From Achromobacter animicus (GTDB lineage: Bacteria > Pseudomonadota > Gammaproteobacteria > Burkholderiales > Burkholderiaceae_B), in contig NZ_CADIJM010000005.1 of the NCBI RefSeq assembly GCF_902859585.1, positions 62,001-126,000 on the forward strand: a stretch of 64,000 nt of DNA, given 5' to 3'. The translations under genes were made by a program, and so were the position numbers. Below are positions 1 through 9,616 of this stretch, piece after piece. Position 1 is the first letter of the stretch. The number at the start of each line of letters is the position of its first letter. The notes under the pieces are model-generated. The model made no database searches and had not been told where the DNA came from. It saw nothing but the letters and a program-made list of their open reading frames with translations.

Positions 1-385
1 AGCGGTCGCCGGCCAGGGCGCGTGCGTAGAAGCGGGCCTGCTGGTCGGCGTTGCCGTTCACGCGCAGGACTTCCAGCGCGTAGTAGTGGTTCTGCGGAAT
101 CTGGCCCAGCGAGCCGTCGGCGCGCGAGATGATCGCCGTGACGGCAGCGAGCGTTACGCGGGAGACGCCGGCGCCGCCATGCTCGCGGGGCACGGTGATG
201 CCCCACAGGCCCGACTGGGAATAGCGCTCCAGCTCCGGCAGGGGCAGTCGGCGTTCGCGGTCGCGTACGGAAGCCTCTTCGGCAAATTCGGCGGCCAGCG
301 CGTGGGCGGTTTCGATGGCCTGCGCGTCGTTCTGGATGATGGCGGCGCGGCGGGGCGCCAGCGTGGACACGTTCTGATGCGGCAT
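1..385 (-). CDS. SfnB-family sulfur-acquisition oxidoreductase (partial)
   Basis: This is the N-terminal part of a flavin-dependent acyl-CoA-dehydrogenase-fold oxidoreductase; the 3' end lies outside the left edge. The visible residues include the conserved helix with GITVPREHGG and the SLGQIPQNH segment, which match the complete neighbour at 390-1631 almost position by position, so the two are paralogues. SfnB-type enzymes are FMNH2- or FAD-dependent proteins linked to sulfone or sulfonate desulfurisation under sulfate limitation (family knowledge). The start is the ATG whose complement is at 383-385, only 4 bases after the stop of the upstream paralogue, so the two are surely co-transcribed. 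The substrate cannot be told from sequence. Confidence 0.8.
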   Translation of the reverse strand, partial: MPHQNVSTLAPRRAAIIQNDAQAIETAHALAAEFAEEASVRDRERRLPLPELERYSQSGLWGITVPREHGGAGVSRVTLAAVTAIISRADGSLGQIPQNHYYALEVLRVNGNADQQARFYARALAGDR

Positions 386-389
386 GAGT

Positions 390-1631
390 TCAGATCCAGG
401 AATGGCGGTTGGGACGCTGGCCGTTCAGCACGTGGTTGCCGATGGCGTGGTACTTCCAGCGCACCGGGTCGTGCAACGTGTGCGTGCGCGCATTGCGCCA
501 GTGGCGGTCCAGGTTGAACTCGGCCAGCGATGCGCGCGAGCCCGAGAGTTCGAAGAGCTTCTCGCTGGCGGTAAGCGCGATCTCCGTGGTCAGCGCTTTG
601 GCGCGCGCCACCACGATGGACGCGGCCGCGACGGCGTCGGCGTCCAGCTCGCGTCGTGCGGCGTCGTCCAGGTGTTGCGCGGCCTCGGTCAGCAAGGCCT
701 CGGCAGCATGCAGGTCGGTGTACAGACGCCCCACGTCGGCGATGACGTACGGGTCCTGCGTCGCGCGTTCGACGTTGGCCTCCACCCAGGGACGCGCGCG
801 TTCGCGCAGGAAGGCCACCGTGTCGTTCAGCGCACCCTGCGCGATGCCGGCGTCGATGGCGGCCTGCATCAGCTGCGCGAAGGGGCCGATCAGCACGGGG
901 CTTTCCTGCACGGTCCAGGCGGGCAGGATGCTTTCCGCTTCCACGCGCACGTTGTCCAGCAGCACCGTGCCGCTGGCCGTGGTGCGCTGACCGAAGCTGG
1001 ACCAGTCGTCCACCACCGTCAGGCCCGGCGCGCCGCGTTCCAGCACGACCGTCACCAGCCTGCCCTGAGCGTCCAGCACCTTGGAGGGAATCCAGTGCGC
1101 GAACAGCGCGCCGGTGGAGTAGAACTTGCGGCCGGTAAGGCGAAAGCCGTCGCCGTCGGGGACAAGGCGCGCCTGTATATCGCGGGTATGGCGCGTGTGA
1201 CGTTCGGGGCCCGCGTTGCCCAGCCGCCGTCCCGCCAGCACACCTTCGTAGTAACGGCGCTTCTGCTCAGGCGATCCGGTCAGGCGCAACAGGTTGAGAA
1301 AGCCGAAGTGATTCTGCGGGATCTGGCCCAGCGACGGGTCCGCCGCGCTGATGATGCGAAAGACCTCGGCCAGTGTGACATGGGACACGTCCGGTCCGCC
1401 GTATTCACGCGGCACCGTGATGCCGCCCAGGCCGCTCGCCGAGTAGCGTTCGATCTCGCGCCACGGCAAGCCGCGTTCGCGGTCCCGCTGCGCCGCGCCT
1501 TGTGCGAAATCGGCCGCCAGCGCATGCGCGGCGTCGATGGCCTGCGCGTCGCCGGCGATGCGGGCGGCAGGCACGACCCGCGGCGCCTCGTCGATGTCGT
1601 GCGTGGTGGAAATGCTTGAAGCTTGCGGCAT
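390..1631 (-). CDS. sfnB: SfnB-family sulfur-acquisition oxidoreductase
   Basis: A 413-aa protein of the acyl-CoA dehydrogenase / DszC superfamily. The N-terminal helical domain carries GITVPREYGG and the SLGQIPQNHFGF segment. The C-terminal part ends with the NARTHTLHDPVRWKYHAIGN block followed by RHSWI, which I recognise as the SfnB signature. Family members act in acquisition of sulfur from organosulfur compounds with reduced flavin. It is first in a tandem pair (the partial gene at 1-385 follows after 4 bases) and is divergent from a ferritin-like gene and an ABC importer. A sulfur-starvation role for the whole 1-8 kb block is an inference. With two paralogues present, orthology to the characterised sfnB is not certain. 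Confidence 0.8.
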   Translation of the reverse strand: MPQASSISTTHDIDEAPRVVPAARIAGDAQAIDAAHALAADFAQGAAQRDRERGLPWREIERYSASGLGGITVPREYGGPDVSHVTLAEVFRIISAADPSLGQIPQNHFGFLNLLRLTGSPEQKRRYYEGVLAGRRLGNAGPERHTRHTRDIQARLVPDGDGFRLTGRKFYSTGALFAHWIPSKVLDAQGRLVTVVLERGAPGLTVVDDWSSFGQRTTASGTVLLDNVRVEAESILPAWTVQESPVLIGPFAQLMQAAIDAGIAQGALNDTVAFLRERARPWVEANVERATQDPYVIADVGRLYTDLHAAEALLTEAAQHLDDAARRELDADAVAAASIVVARAKALTTEIALTASEKLFELSGSRASLAEFNLDRHWRNARTHTLHDPVRWKYHAIGNHVLNGQRPNRHSWI

Positions 1632-1745
1632 GGAATGCCCCGGCGTTGAGAAGACATGCAGCCTACGTCGCGGCCGAGGCGAAGCGGAAGAACTGATTTT
1701 GCATTGGCTTATTTGAAATCGGCATATGCGCCCGAACGCTGCGTA

Positions 1746-1764
1746 CGCCCCTGTTAGCGGGGCG
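1746..1764. promoter_or_regulatory. Short inverted repeat in divergent promoter
   Basis: CGCCCC at 1746-1751 and GGGGCG at 1759-1764 are perfectly complementary around a 7-base spacer. The site lies in the 226-base divergent region between sfnB (leftward) and the ferritin-like gene (rightward). It could be an operator or a small 5' UTR hairpin; no regulator gene is adjacent to assign it to. Confidence 0.35.
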
Positions 1765-1857
1765 CGGCGCGCATATCCAAATCACCAAAGAATGTTTGTG
1801 GCGGGCGTTGGCGCTTGCTTAGAGTCGAGTCTTTCCGCCAACCACCTAGCAGCCGCC

Positions 1858-2685
1858 ATGCCCGAACTGGATCTGCCCTTGTCCCTGCATTACGACGGCG
1901 CGCTTGAAGCGCAGCTGTTTGACGATCTGCGGCTTGTCGTTGCGCCGAACATTCCGGCCGCGCGCCTCGACGCGCCGCGCGACCTGGCAAACGCGGAAGA
2001 GCGCGAGGCCGCCGCCCGCTATGCCGTGTGGAACACCGTGCATGACCTCTTCATCACGCAGGTCGCCGCGCATGCGATATCGGGCCTGTTCGACGACGAC
2101 GTCGAGTTTCAGTTTGCGCTGGCGCGTCAGCTTGGCGACGACGCGGCGCACGCGGAGTTTTCGCGCGGACGCGCCGCAATACTGCTGGGCGCCGATCCGC
2201 TGCCGCTGGTCGAGGAGGGCGTGCGTGACGCATGGGACCTGATCGGCGGCTTTGCGCTGCGCAATTGGCAGAACTTCCTGGCGTGGCAGTTTCACTACGA
2301 GCACTACATCCTGGCGCGCCTGTTCGTGAACCGGCGCACCGCACAGGTGCTGGACTTCGGCCACCGCGAATTCGGCGAGAACCGCATTCTGCCGGACGAG
2401 GAGGCGCACCGCATCCGCATCACGCAGTGGTGGCTGAACAAGCTGGAACGCGCCGACCCGGCCCAACGTGAAGACTGGGTGGAAGGCCTGATCCAGGCCG
2501 ACGAGGATGCGCAGCGCATCCTGGGTCCCTATCTGCGCGACTCCTGGCAGCTGAACCAACACGCCACGCGCCTGGACACCCGCAACCACGTCGCGCTGTA
2601 CGACGCGTGGCGGCGCGAGTTGCTGGCCACGCTGCTGCGGCGTGATCCGGCGGATCTGCCTGCATTGACCAGCCTGGCGGCGTGA
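1858..2685 (+). CDS. Ferritin-like / diiron-type helical protein of unknown role
   Basis: A 275-aa, mainly helical protein with spaced acidic/His motifs expected for a metal-binding four-helix bundle: DDAAHAEF (residues 94-101), YEHY (147-150) and EEAHRIRI (181-188). I do not recognise a named family with certainty; ferritin-like or iron-containing redox enzyme is the best description. The open frame extends upstream to 1726, but the divergent promoter region and the protein-like composition favour the ATG at 1858. No strong ribosome site decides this. It sits 60 bases before a complete ABC importer and opposite two SfnB genes, so it may handle the imported compound or supply an oxidation step (inference). 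Confidence 0.5.
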   Translation: MPELDLPLSLHYDGALEAQLFDDLRLVVAPNIPAARLDAPRDLANAEEREAAARYAVWNTVHDLFITQVAAHAISGLFDDDVEFQFALARQLGDDAAHAEFSRGRAAILLGADPLPLVEEGVRDAWDLIGGFALRNWQNFLAWQFHYEHYILARLFVNRRTAQVLDFGHREFGENRILPDEEAHRIRITQWWLNKLERADPAQREDWVEGLIQADEDAQRILGPYLRDSWQLNQHATRLDTRNHVALYDAWRRELLATLLRRDPADLPALTSLAA

Positions 2686-2745
2686 TTCCGCACACCCTCC
2701 CCCTTCCCCGCACGACGCTCCCTCTTTCCACGCAAGGACACCACG

Positions 2746-4428
2746 ATGACGCAGTCTCTTCCCCCCGCCGCAGACGATCAGGACCAGCCCGCCAGCCCGT
2801 TGCGCCGCTGGCTCATGGGCGCCGCGGCGCTGATGGGCTCGGGCGCCCTGTTTCCCAACGTGATCTTCGCGCCCGCGCACGCCGACACGAACAGCCTGCC
2901 CAACACCGTGGACGGCGCGGTGCGCGGCGGCGTGCTCAATGCAGTGGTGCATCCGGAGCCGCCCACGCTGGCGTTCTACCTGAACTCGTCCACGCCCACG
3001 GGGGCCGTGGTGAGCAAGATCTTCGACGGGCTGGTGGAGTACGGCCCGGACCTCAGGCCGCGTCCCGTCCTGGCCGAAAGCTGGACCGTGTCGGAGGACG
3101 GCAAGACCATCACCTTCAAGCTTCGCCAGGGCGTGCTGTGGCATGACGGCAAGCCGTTCACGTCGGCGGATGTGAAGTGGTCGGCCGAGGAAGTGTGGCT
3201 CAAACATGCGCCCAGCGCGCGCCGCGTGTTCCAGTACCTGCAGAAGGTGGAGGCGCCGGACGATCACACCGTGGTGCTGCACCTGTCCCAGCCCACCCCC
3301 GTGGCGCTGAACGCCATCGACTCGCTGGGTGCGCCGATCCTGCCGCGCCATCTGTTCGAAGGTACGGACATCCAGAACAATCCCTACAACAACAAGCCCA
3401 TCGGCACGGGCCCCTTCGTGTTCAAGGAATGGAACCGGGGCAACTACATCGTGCTGGAGAAGAACGAGAAATACTGGCAGCCCGAGCGTCCGTACCTGGA
3501 CCGCATCGTCTGGAAGATCATTCCCGACGTCTCGGGCCGCGCCACTGCGCTGGAAACCGGCGGCGTGGCCTACGGCGAGCGCAATCCGGTGGCCTTCACC
3601 GATGCGACGCGCCTGTCCAAGCTGCCCAAGCTGGCGGTCGACACGTCCGGCTACAACGGCTTTGCGGCGTGGCTGTGGCTGGAAGCCAACCTGCGCGATC
3701 CCATCCTTTCGAACCTGAAGGTGCGCCAGGCCATCGCGCATGCAGTGAACAAGCAGGTGCTGGTCAAGACCGTCTGGAACGGCTATGCCGAACCGTTCGT
3801 CAGCCCGGTGCCGTCGCTGGTCAAGCCCTATCACAATCCCAACGTGCAGCAGTATCCGTTTGATCCGGCGCTGGCCGAGAAGCTGCTGGACGAAGCGGGC
3901 TATCCGCGCAAGGCCGACGGCTGGCGCTTTGCGCTGACGCACGACTACATCCCGTTCGGCGACGACTACCGGCGCACCGGCGAGTTCGTGCGTCAGGCGC
4001 TGCGCAAGATCGGCATCGACGTGACGCTACGCGGGCTGGACCTGGCGACATGGACGCGCAATGTGTTCACCGACTACAACTTCCAGCTCATCAGTTCTTG
4101 GGGCACGGTGCTGATCGATCCGCAGCTGGGCGTGGAGACGCGCTACTGGAGCAAAGCTGAAGCCAAGGGCACGCCCTGGTACAACGTGTCCGGCTACAAG
4201 AACGCAGACATGGACCGGGCCATCGAAGCCGCGCAGATCGAAACCGATCCGCAAAAGCGCATCGAGCAGTACAACGAGGTGCAACGGCTGGCGCAGCGTG
4301 ATCTGCCGCTGATCGGGCTGTTTGAGTTCCGCTGGTTTGGCGTGTGGGACAAACAGGTGCGCAACGTGACGGATGCCTCGTCCCATTCGCGCAACAACTT
4401 TGCCAACGTCTGGCTGGGCAAGGCCTGA
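2746..4428 (+). CDS. ABC transporter substrate-binding protein, peptide/nickel type (SBP_bac_5)
   Basis: A 560-aa periplasmic solute-binding protein of the DppA/OppA superfamily, the first gene of a complete importer. The leader has a twin arginine at residues 20-21 before a hydrophobic stretch and a likely cleavage after AHA at 46, so export through Tat is plausible. The mature protein shows the family pattern (a FDGLVEYGPDLRPRPVLAESW-type opening block, then LRQGVLWHDGKPF). Immediate downstream genes encode two permeases and a double ATPase in the same direction. Family ligands range from peptides to opines, glutathione and nickel. The SfnB neighbours make an organosulfur ligand conceivable, but that is inference. 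Confidence 0.9.
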   Translation: MTQSLPPAADDQDQPASPLRRWLMGAAALMGSGALFPNVIFAPAHADTNSLPNTVDGAVRGGVLNAVVHPEPPTLAFYLNSSTPTGAVVSKIFDGLVEYGPDLRPRPVLAESWTVSEDGKTITFKLRQGVLWHDGKPFTSADVKWSAEEVWLKHAPSARRVFQYLQKVEAPDDHTVVLHLSQPTPVALNAIDSLGAPILPRHLFEGTDIQNNPYNNKPIGTGPFVFKEWNRGNYIVLEKNEKYWQPERPYLDRIVWKIIPDVSGRATALETGGVAYGERNPVAFTDATRLSKLPKLAVDTSGYNGFAAWLWLEANLRDPILSNLKVRQAIAHAVNKQVLVKTVWNGYAEPFVSPVPSLVKPYHNPNVQQYPFDPALAEKLLDEAGYPRKADGWRFALTHDYIPFGDDYRRTGEFVRQALRKIGIDVTLRGLDLATWTRNVFTDYNFQLISSWGTVLIDPQLGVETRYWSKAEAKGTPWYNVSGYKNADMDRAIEAAQIETDPQKRIEQYNEVQRLAQRDLPLIGLFEFRWFGVWDKQVRNVTDASSHSRNNFANVWLGKA

Positions 4429-4447
4429 CGGCCGGGGAAAGATCGCC

Positions 4448-5425
4448 ATGTCCCTGCGCCTGCCCCGTCCGCTGCGCTACCTGCTGCAGATCCTGTTCGT
4501 GGTGGGCGTCACCGCGATTGCCAACTTCTTCCTGCTGAAACTTGTTCCAGGTGATCTGGTGGACGTGATCGCCTCTGAAAACAGCGGCATCACGCCCGAG
4601 CACGTCGCGCAGTTGCGCCAGGCGTATGGCCTGGACCAGAGCGTGTTCGCGCAGCTGGGCTATTACCTCAAGAGCCTGCTGTCGCTGGACCTGGGGTATT
4701 CGTTCCGCTTCGGCGAGCCGGTGTCGGACCTGATCTTCAACCGGCTGCCCGCGACGCTGGCGCTGATTGGCACGGGTTTGGCGCTGTCCGTGGCCATCGG
4801 CGTGCTGCTGGGCGTGCTGGCCGCCCGGCGTCCGCAGGGCATCCTGGACACGCTGCTGTCCGGGCTGGCCACGGCCGGCTATTCCGCGCCCATGTTCTGG
4901 ACGGCGCTGATGCTGATCGTGGGCTTTGGCGTGCACCTGAACTGGCTGCCGGTCGGCGGCATCCGTGACGTGGGCGCGGCGCACCAAGGCTGGGCGCTGT
5001 GGCTGGACTACGCGCGCCACCTGGCGCTGCCGGTCACGACCGTGGCGATCTACTACGTGGCCATCTACGCCCGGCTGTCGCGCGCGTCGATGATCGAAAC
5101 CCTGCAGGAGGACTACATCCGCACGGCCCGCGCCCGCGGCAACGGCGAGGCGCGTGTCATCTGGCGCCATGCCCTGAAGAACGCCATTCTGCCGGTCATC
5201 ACCATGCTGGGTCTGCAAAGCAGCGCGCTGCTGGGCGGCAGCATCGTGGTCGAAACCGTGTTCGCGTGGCCGGGACTGGGGCAGTTGTCGTTCGAGGCCA
5301 TCGCCAGCCGCGACGTCAACCTGCTGCTGGGCATCCTGCTGATGAGCGCGGCGCTGGTCGCTCTGATGAACATAGCCGTCGACGCCTGCTACGGCCTGCT
5401 CGACCCCCGAGTGAGAAAGACATGA
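4448..5425 (+). CDS. ABC transporter permease (DppB-like)
   Basis: A 325-aa integral membrane permease of the DppB/OppB family, with about six hydrophobic segments and the cytoplasmic EAA loop (ARARGNGEARVIWRHALKNA, ending before a PVITMLG helix) that docks to the ATPase. The frame is open from 4373, but the ATG at 4448 has a GGGGAAAG ribosome site and begins the normal family N-terminus. It follows the binding-protein gene by 19 bases and overlaps the next permease by 4 bases (ATGA), so translational coupling is likely. Confidence 0.92.
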   Translation: MSLRLPRPLRYLLQILFVVGVTAIANFFLLKLVPGDLVDVIASENSGITPEHVAQLRQAYGLDQSVFAQLGYYLKSLLSLDLGYSFRFGEPVSDLIFNRLPATLALIGTGLALSVAIGVLLGVLAARRPQGILDTLLSGLATAGYSAPMFWTALMLIVGFGVHLNWLPVGGIRDVGAAHQGWALWLDYARHLALPVTTVAIYYVAIYARLSRASMIETLQEDYIRTARARGNGEARVIWRHALKNAILPVITMLGLQSSALLGGSIVVETVFAWPGLGQLSFEAIASRDVNLLLGILLMSAALVALMNIAVDACYGLLDPRVRKT

Positions 5426-6300
5426 AAGCACCCGCCCTTGCCGCGCTGCGCCTGCTGCGCACGCCTTCGGCCGCTGTCGGCGCGGTCATTCTGGCCATCG
5501 TGATCGGCGCGGCGGCCAGCGCCTCGTGGCTGTTTCCCGACGATCCGCTGGAGATGGTCGGCGCCCCCTTTACCTGGCCCGGCGAAGACGCCGAGTTTCC
5601 CGCAGGTACCGACCTGATGGGCCGCGACATCCTGGCCGGGCTTTTCCACGGGGCGCGCGTGTCGCTGCTGGTGGGCGGCGCGTCGGCCGCGATCGCGCTA
5701 GGCATCGGGCTGCTGGTGGGCGCCTTTGCCGGCTATGCCGGTCCGCGCACCGATGCCGTGCTGATGCGCATCACCGAGCTGTTCCAGACGGTGCCCTCGT
5801 TCCTTCTGGCGATCGTGCTGGTGGCGATTCTGGGGCCGTCACTGTCGACCATCATCTTTGCGCTGGGCATCACGTCTTGGACCGGCATCGCGCGACTGAC
5901 GCGCGGCGAATTCATTTCGCTGCGCGAACGCGAATTCGTGCGGGCCGCGCAGACGCTGGGCGCCGGCCACGCCCGCATCATCTTCCGCGAGATCCTGCCC
6001 AACGCCCTGCCGCCCATCATCGTGACCACCGCCGTGCTGGTGGCTCACGCCATCCTGTCCGAAGCGGGACTGTCCTTTCTGGGACTGGGCGATCCCAACG
6101 TGGTGAGCTGGGGCAGCATGGTCGGCGCGGGCCGCGAGGCGCTGCGCACCGCGTGGTACATGACCGCGCTGCCCGGCCTGACCATCATGGCGACCGTGCT
6201 GGCGCTGAACCTGCTCAGCGACGCCATCAACGACGCGCTCAACCCCAAGCTGCGCCGCCGCCGGGTCGCGGCACAGCCCGCCGCTGCCGGCCAGCCGTAA
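5422..6300 (+). CDS. ABC transporter permease (DppC-like)
   Basis: A 292-aa permease of the DppC/OppC family. It has an N-terminal membrane segment, the conserved periplasmic [20 protein letters not shown] block and the EAA loop around [16 protein letters not shown]. The ATG overlaps the stop of the upstream permease (ATGA at 5422-5425), which fixes the start and shows operon coupling. It pairs with the DppB-like subunit to form the membrane channel of the importer. Confidence 0.92.
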   Translation: MKAPALAALRLLRTPSAAVGAVILAIVIGAAASASWLFPDDPLEMVGAPFTWPGEDAEFPAGTDLMGRDILAGLFHGARVSLLVGGASAAIALGIGLLVGAFAGYAGPRTDAVLMRITELFQTVPSFLLAIVLVAILGPSLSTIIFALGITSWTGIARLTRGEFISLREREFVRAAQTLGAGHARIIFREILPNALPPIIVTTAVLVAHAILSEAGLSFLGLGDPNVVSWGSMVGAGREALRTAWYMTALPGLTIMATVLALNLLSDAINDALNPKLRRRRVAAQPAAAGQP

Positions 6301-6314
6301 CTTCATCTCCTACC

Positions 6315-8021
6315 ATGACCACGCTGATCGACATCCAAGGATTGAACGTCGCCTTCCCCGGCCACCAGGCCGTGCGGAACCTGGACCTGCAACTGCGCGC
6401 GGGCGAAACACTGGCGCTGGTGGGCGAGTCCGGCTGCGGCAAGTCCACCACCGCGCTCGCCTTGCTGGGGCTGCTGCCGCGCCATGCGAAAGTGCAGGGC
6501 CGCGTGCTGTTCGAGGGCCAGGACCTGCTGGCGCTGTCCGAACGCCGCCGCTGCGCGCTGCGCGGCGACCGCATCGCGATGATCTTCCAGGAGCCAATGA
6601 CCAGCCTGAATCCGGTGCTGACCCTGGGCGACCAGATCGGCGAAGCGCTGCGTCTGCATCGCGGCGCGTCCGCCCGCGCGGCCCGCGCACGTGCCATCGA
6701 GCTGCTCGACCTGGTGCGCGTGCCGGAGCCGCAGCGCCGCGTGGACGACTATCCGCATCACCTGTCCGGCGGTCAGCGCCAGCGGGCGATGATCGCCGCG
6801 GCCATCGCCTGCCAGCCCGCGCTGCTGGTGGCCGACGAGCCCACCACCGCGCTGGACGTGACTGTCCAGGCGCAGATCCTGAAACTGCTGGACGACCTGC
6901 GCGGTGAACTGGGCATGGGGCTGTTGCTGATCACGCACGACCTTGCCGTCGTTGGCGAATGGGCGGACCGCGTAGCGGTGATGGTGCAAGGCGAAAAGGT
7001 GGAAGAAGGCGCGGCGTCCACGCTGCTGGGCCAGCCGCGCCACCCGTACACGCGCGGCCTGCTTGGTGCATCGCTGCGGCTGGACGACGCCACGCATTAC
7101 AGCAGGCTGCGGCTGCCGGAGATTCGCACGCGGCTGGATCCTGCGTCGGGCAAACCGGTTTTTGGACTGGTGACGCCGCCGCGCGCGCCCGCAGCCGCCA
7201 ACGATCCCGCGGCCAGCGCAAACGGCCCGCTGCTGCAGGTGCAGGAACTGCGCGTGCAGTACCGGACGTCCCGCGGCGTCACCGCCGCGGTCGATGGCGT
7301 GTCGTTCGAGATCGCAGCGGGCGAAACCGTGGGTCTGGTGGGCGAATCGGGTTGCGGCAAGTCGACGCTGTCGCGCGCGCTGGTTCGGCTGCTGCCGCCG
7401 GCCTCGGGCCGCATCCTGCTTGGCGGCGAAGACACCACGGAACTGGACGCCGGACGTCTGGCGGGCTACCGCCAGCGCGTGCAGATGATCTTTCAGGATC
7501 CGTACGCGTCCCTCAATCCCCGGCACACCGTGGCGGACATCCTGGAGGCGGCGCTTCGCATTCACCATGTGAAGGATCGCAACGAACGCCGGCGCCGCAT
7601 CCACCACATCCTGGACGCCGTGGGCCTGCCGCGCGACGCCTTGTCACGCTACCCCAGCGAATTCTCGGGAGGCCAGCGCCAGCGCATCGGCATCGCGCGG
7701 GCGCTGGTGCTGCGCCCGGCGCTGGTCATCTGCGACGAACCGGTGTCGGCGCTGGACGTGTCCGTGCAGGCGCAGATCCTCAACCTGCTGGTCGACCTGA
7801 AGGATGAGTTCCGGCTGTCCTACCTGTTCATTTCGCACGACCTGTCCGTGGTGCATTACCTGGCGGACCGGGTGCTGGTGATGAACGCGGGGCAAATCGT
7901 CGAGGAGGGGCCGAACGCCACGCTCTGGCGCGACGCCCGCCACCCGTACACGCGCAGCCTCATCGCCGCGCTGCCCCGGGGACTGGAACCGCGGGCCGAG
8001 GCGCAGCGGCGGATCGCCTGA
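6315..8021 (+). CDS. Fused double ABC ATPase (DppD-DppF type)
   Basis: A 568-aa protein carrying two complete nucleotide-binding domains in one chain, replacing the usual separate DppD and DppF subunits. Domain 1: Walker [10 protein letters not shown] at 37-45, signature LSGGQRQR near 150-157, Walker B with DEPTTALD near 174-181. Domain 2: Walker A at 343-351, a second SGGQRQR signature and DEPVSALD. Each domain ends with the RHPYTR segment typical of oligopeptide ATPases. Starting 14 bases after the second permease, it completes the importer operon 2746-8021. It energises uptake of the unknown ligand. Confidence 0.93.
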   Translation: MTTLIDIQGLNVAFPGHQAVRNLDLQLRAGETLALVGESGCGKSTTALALLGLLPRHAKVQGRVLFEGQDLLALSERRRCALRGDRIAMIFQEPMTSLNPVLTLGDQIGEALRLHRGASARAARARAIELLDLVRVPEPQRRVDDYPHHLSGGQRQRAMIAAAIACQPALLVADEPTTALDVTVQAQILKLLDDLRGELGMGLLLITHDLAVVGEWADRVAVMVQGEKVEEGAASTLLGQPRHPYTRGLLGASLRLDDATHYSRLRLPEIRTRLDPASGKPVFGLVTPPRAPAAANDPAASANGPLLQVQELRVQYRTSRGVTAAVDGVSFEIAAGETVGLVGESGCGKSTLSRALVRLLPPASGRILLGGEDTTELDAGRLAGYRQRVQMIFQDPYASLNPRHTVADILEAALRIHHVKDRNERRRRIHHILDAVGLPRDALSRYPSEFSGGQRQRIGIARALVLRPALVICDEPVSALDVSVQAQILNLLVDLKDEFRLSYLFISHDLSVVHYLADRVLVMNAGQIVEEGPNATLWRDARHPYTRSLIAALPRGLEPRAEAQRRIA

Positions 8022-8125
8022 CGCCGCCGCGGGCTCCGCCTTAAGGGGGGCTGGCTTGCGCCTGCCCGCAGGCCTATACTGGATTCGCCGTTGCTGGACA
8101 TTCCTTTACCTAAAGGAGAGGCAAC

Positions 8126-8563
8126 ATGTACAGGCACTTGCTCATCGCCGTGGACGGATCCCTGCTGTCCGAATCGGCATTCAAGCGCGCCCTCGTTTTC
8201 GCCAAGGAAATGGGCGCCACCATCACCCTGCTGCGCGCCATCCCGGAAGACCACCTGTTGGTTTACCAGGCCGAAATGCTGGGCACCACCGAAGGGCATC
8301 ACACCGATCAGGCGCGCAAGAACGCGCAGGCGTATCTGGACGGGCTTGAAGCCGAGGCGCGGCACGCGCTGGTGCCCTGCGAAGCCATCGTCACGGTGAA
8401 CGACCATCCGCACGAGGCCATCGTGGAGACGGCGCAAAAGTCCGGGTGCGACCTGATCGTGATGGGCTCGCACGGACGGCACGGCATGACGGGCTTTTTG
8501 CTGGGCAGCGAGACGCAGCGCGTGCTGGCGCGCACGCGGCTGCCGGTGCTGGTGTATCGCTAG
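8126..8563 (+). CDS. Universal stress protein family (UspA domain)
   Basis: A 145-aa single-domain UspA-fold protein. The start has a strong AAAGGAG ribosome site. The C-terminal nucleotide-binding motif GSHGRHG followed by a glycine/serine after nine residues (GFLLGSETQRVL) is intact, so ATP binding is expected. It stands alone after the ABC operon; a TATACT hexamer at 8075-8080 could be its -10 element. Family members respond to starvation and stress; no specific partner is evident. Confidence 0.92.
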   Translation: MYRHLLIAVDGSLLSESAFKRALVFAKEMGATITLLRAIPEDHLLVYQAEMLGTTEGHHTDQARKNAQAYLDGLEAEARHALVPCEAIVTVNDHPHEAIVETAQKSGCDLIVMGSHGRHGMTGFLLGSETQRVLARTRLPVLVYR

Positions 8564-8586
8564 CCTTGCTTCAAGGTGCCGGGCCG

Positions 8587-8610
8587 GGCGGCCGCGGTCA
8601 AGCGGCCGCC
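8587..8610. terminator. Perfect 9-bp hairpin at convergent gene ends
   Basis: GGCGGCCGC at 8587-8595 pairs perfectly with GCGGCCGCC at 8602-8610 around a 6-base loop. It spans the stop codon of the leftward reductase gene and lies 23 bases after the universal stress gene. No T-run follows on either side, so it may be a Rho-assisted or weak bidirectional terminator, or an RNA-stabilising structure. Confidence 0.45.
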
Positions 8611-9605
8611 AGCGCGTGCTGGAACGTAAAGCTGTCCGCGTACAGGTGATCCAGACTGGCGCCGCGTTCGGCCAACAGGCTTTTGGCCTGGCGAATCATC
8701 TCCGGCGCGCCGCACAGATAGAACGCATGTTCCGACAGGTCCGCGTGATCTTCCAGCACCGCCTGCTGCACGTAGCCCCGGCGCCCCTGCCAGTCCGCCC
8801 CCGCGCGCGACAGCACGGGCACGAAATTGAATTCGTAGAGCCGTCCGGCCCAGCTTTCGATCTCGTCGCGCAGGTACAGGTCCGCCTCGGTGCGCATGCC
8901 CCAATACAGCGTCACGGGCGGGCATTCCTCGTTGTCCAGCAGCGACTCAAGAATCGCCTTGATGGGCGCAATGCCGGTGCCGGTGGCCATCATGATGAGC
9001 GGGCGCCAATCTTCCTCGTGATAGCTGAAGACGCCAAGCGGCGCCTCGATCTCCACCGGCGTGCCGGCGCTGGCCTGCCCCAGCCACTGGTCGGTGTAGC
9101 GGCCGCCGGGAATGCGGCGCACGTGGAAGTCGATCAGGTTGCCCGCCCGCGCCGACGCCATGGAGAAGCTGCGCGTCTCGCCGTCGGGGAGCACCACGTT
9201 CATGTACTGTCCCGGCACGTAATCCAGGCCCTCACCGGGCAGCGCCAGGGTCAGGTGGATGACGTCGTCACAGAACGCGGCGATACGATGGATCGTGGCG
9301 GGCATGCGGCGAGGTTCCGGGAAGGTCTGTCGGCTGCTCGCCACGCTGATGCACAGGTCGGCCGTCGGACGGGCCTGGCACGCCAGCGCGTAGCCCTGCT
9401 CGGCCTCTTCCGGGGTCAGCGCCATGGGGAATTCGTCATACCGGACAGTGCCCGATTCGAGTTTGATGCGGCAGGTGCCGCAGCCGCCGAACGTGCATTC
9501 GTGCGGCAGCTTCACCGCCGAACGCTCCGCGGCTTCCAGCACGGATTCGCCTTCATCGACGACAAAGGCTTCTGCGGTTTCCAGGATGTGCACGCGGTAT
9601 GCCAT
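8598..9605 (-). CDS. [2Fe-2S]/FAD/NAD(P)H oxidoreductase (oxygenase reductase type)
   Basis: A 335-aa electron-transfer protein with a plant-type ferredoxin domain first (C37, C42, C45, C76), then a ferredoxin-NADP reductase module: FAD motif RSFSMAS at 145-151, nucleotide motif GTGIAP at 209-214 and CGAPEM at 298-303. This is the arrangement of reductases that feed oxygenases, such as the CDP-6-deoxyglucoseen reductase and phenol/benzoate reductase families. The start is the ATG at 9605; the frame is open further upstream but lacks family sequence there. It is the last gene of an ALDH-HbpS-reductase operon (11-base gap to the preceding gene). No oxygenase is adjacent; the likely client is the diiron oxidase at 16.2-16.9 kb (inference). 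Confidence 0.88.
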   Translation of the reverse strand: MAYRVHILETAEAFVVDEGESVLEAAERSAVKLPHECTFGGCGTCRIKLESGTVRYDEFPMALTPEEAEQGYALACQARPTADLCISVASSRQTFPEPRRMPATIHRIAAFCDDVIHLTLALPGEGLDYVPGQYMNVVLPDGETRSFSMASARAGNLIDFHVRRIPGGRYTDQWLGQASAGTPVEIEAPLGVFSYHEEDWRPLIMMATGTGIAPIKAILESLLDNEECPPVTLYWGMRTEADLYLRDEIESWAGRLYEFNFVPVLSRAGADWQGRRGYVQQAVLEDHADLSEHAFYLCGAPEMIRQAKSLLAERGASLDHLYADSFTFQHALAAA

Positions 9606-9616
9606 GGCGCCCTCGC

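Noticed and set aside
1846-3942. A 698-codon open frame on the minus strand opposite the ferritin-like and binding-protein genes
   Set aside because: It is a GC-bias shadow: His/Arg/Gln/Gly-rich with no domain, and the plus-strand genes are clearly real. The same applies to long antisense frames at 6303-7607, 17934-19967, 20428-22209, 42611-41640 and 56442-57575.
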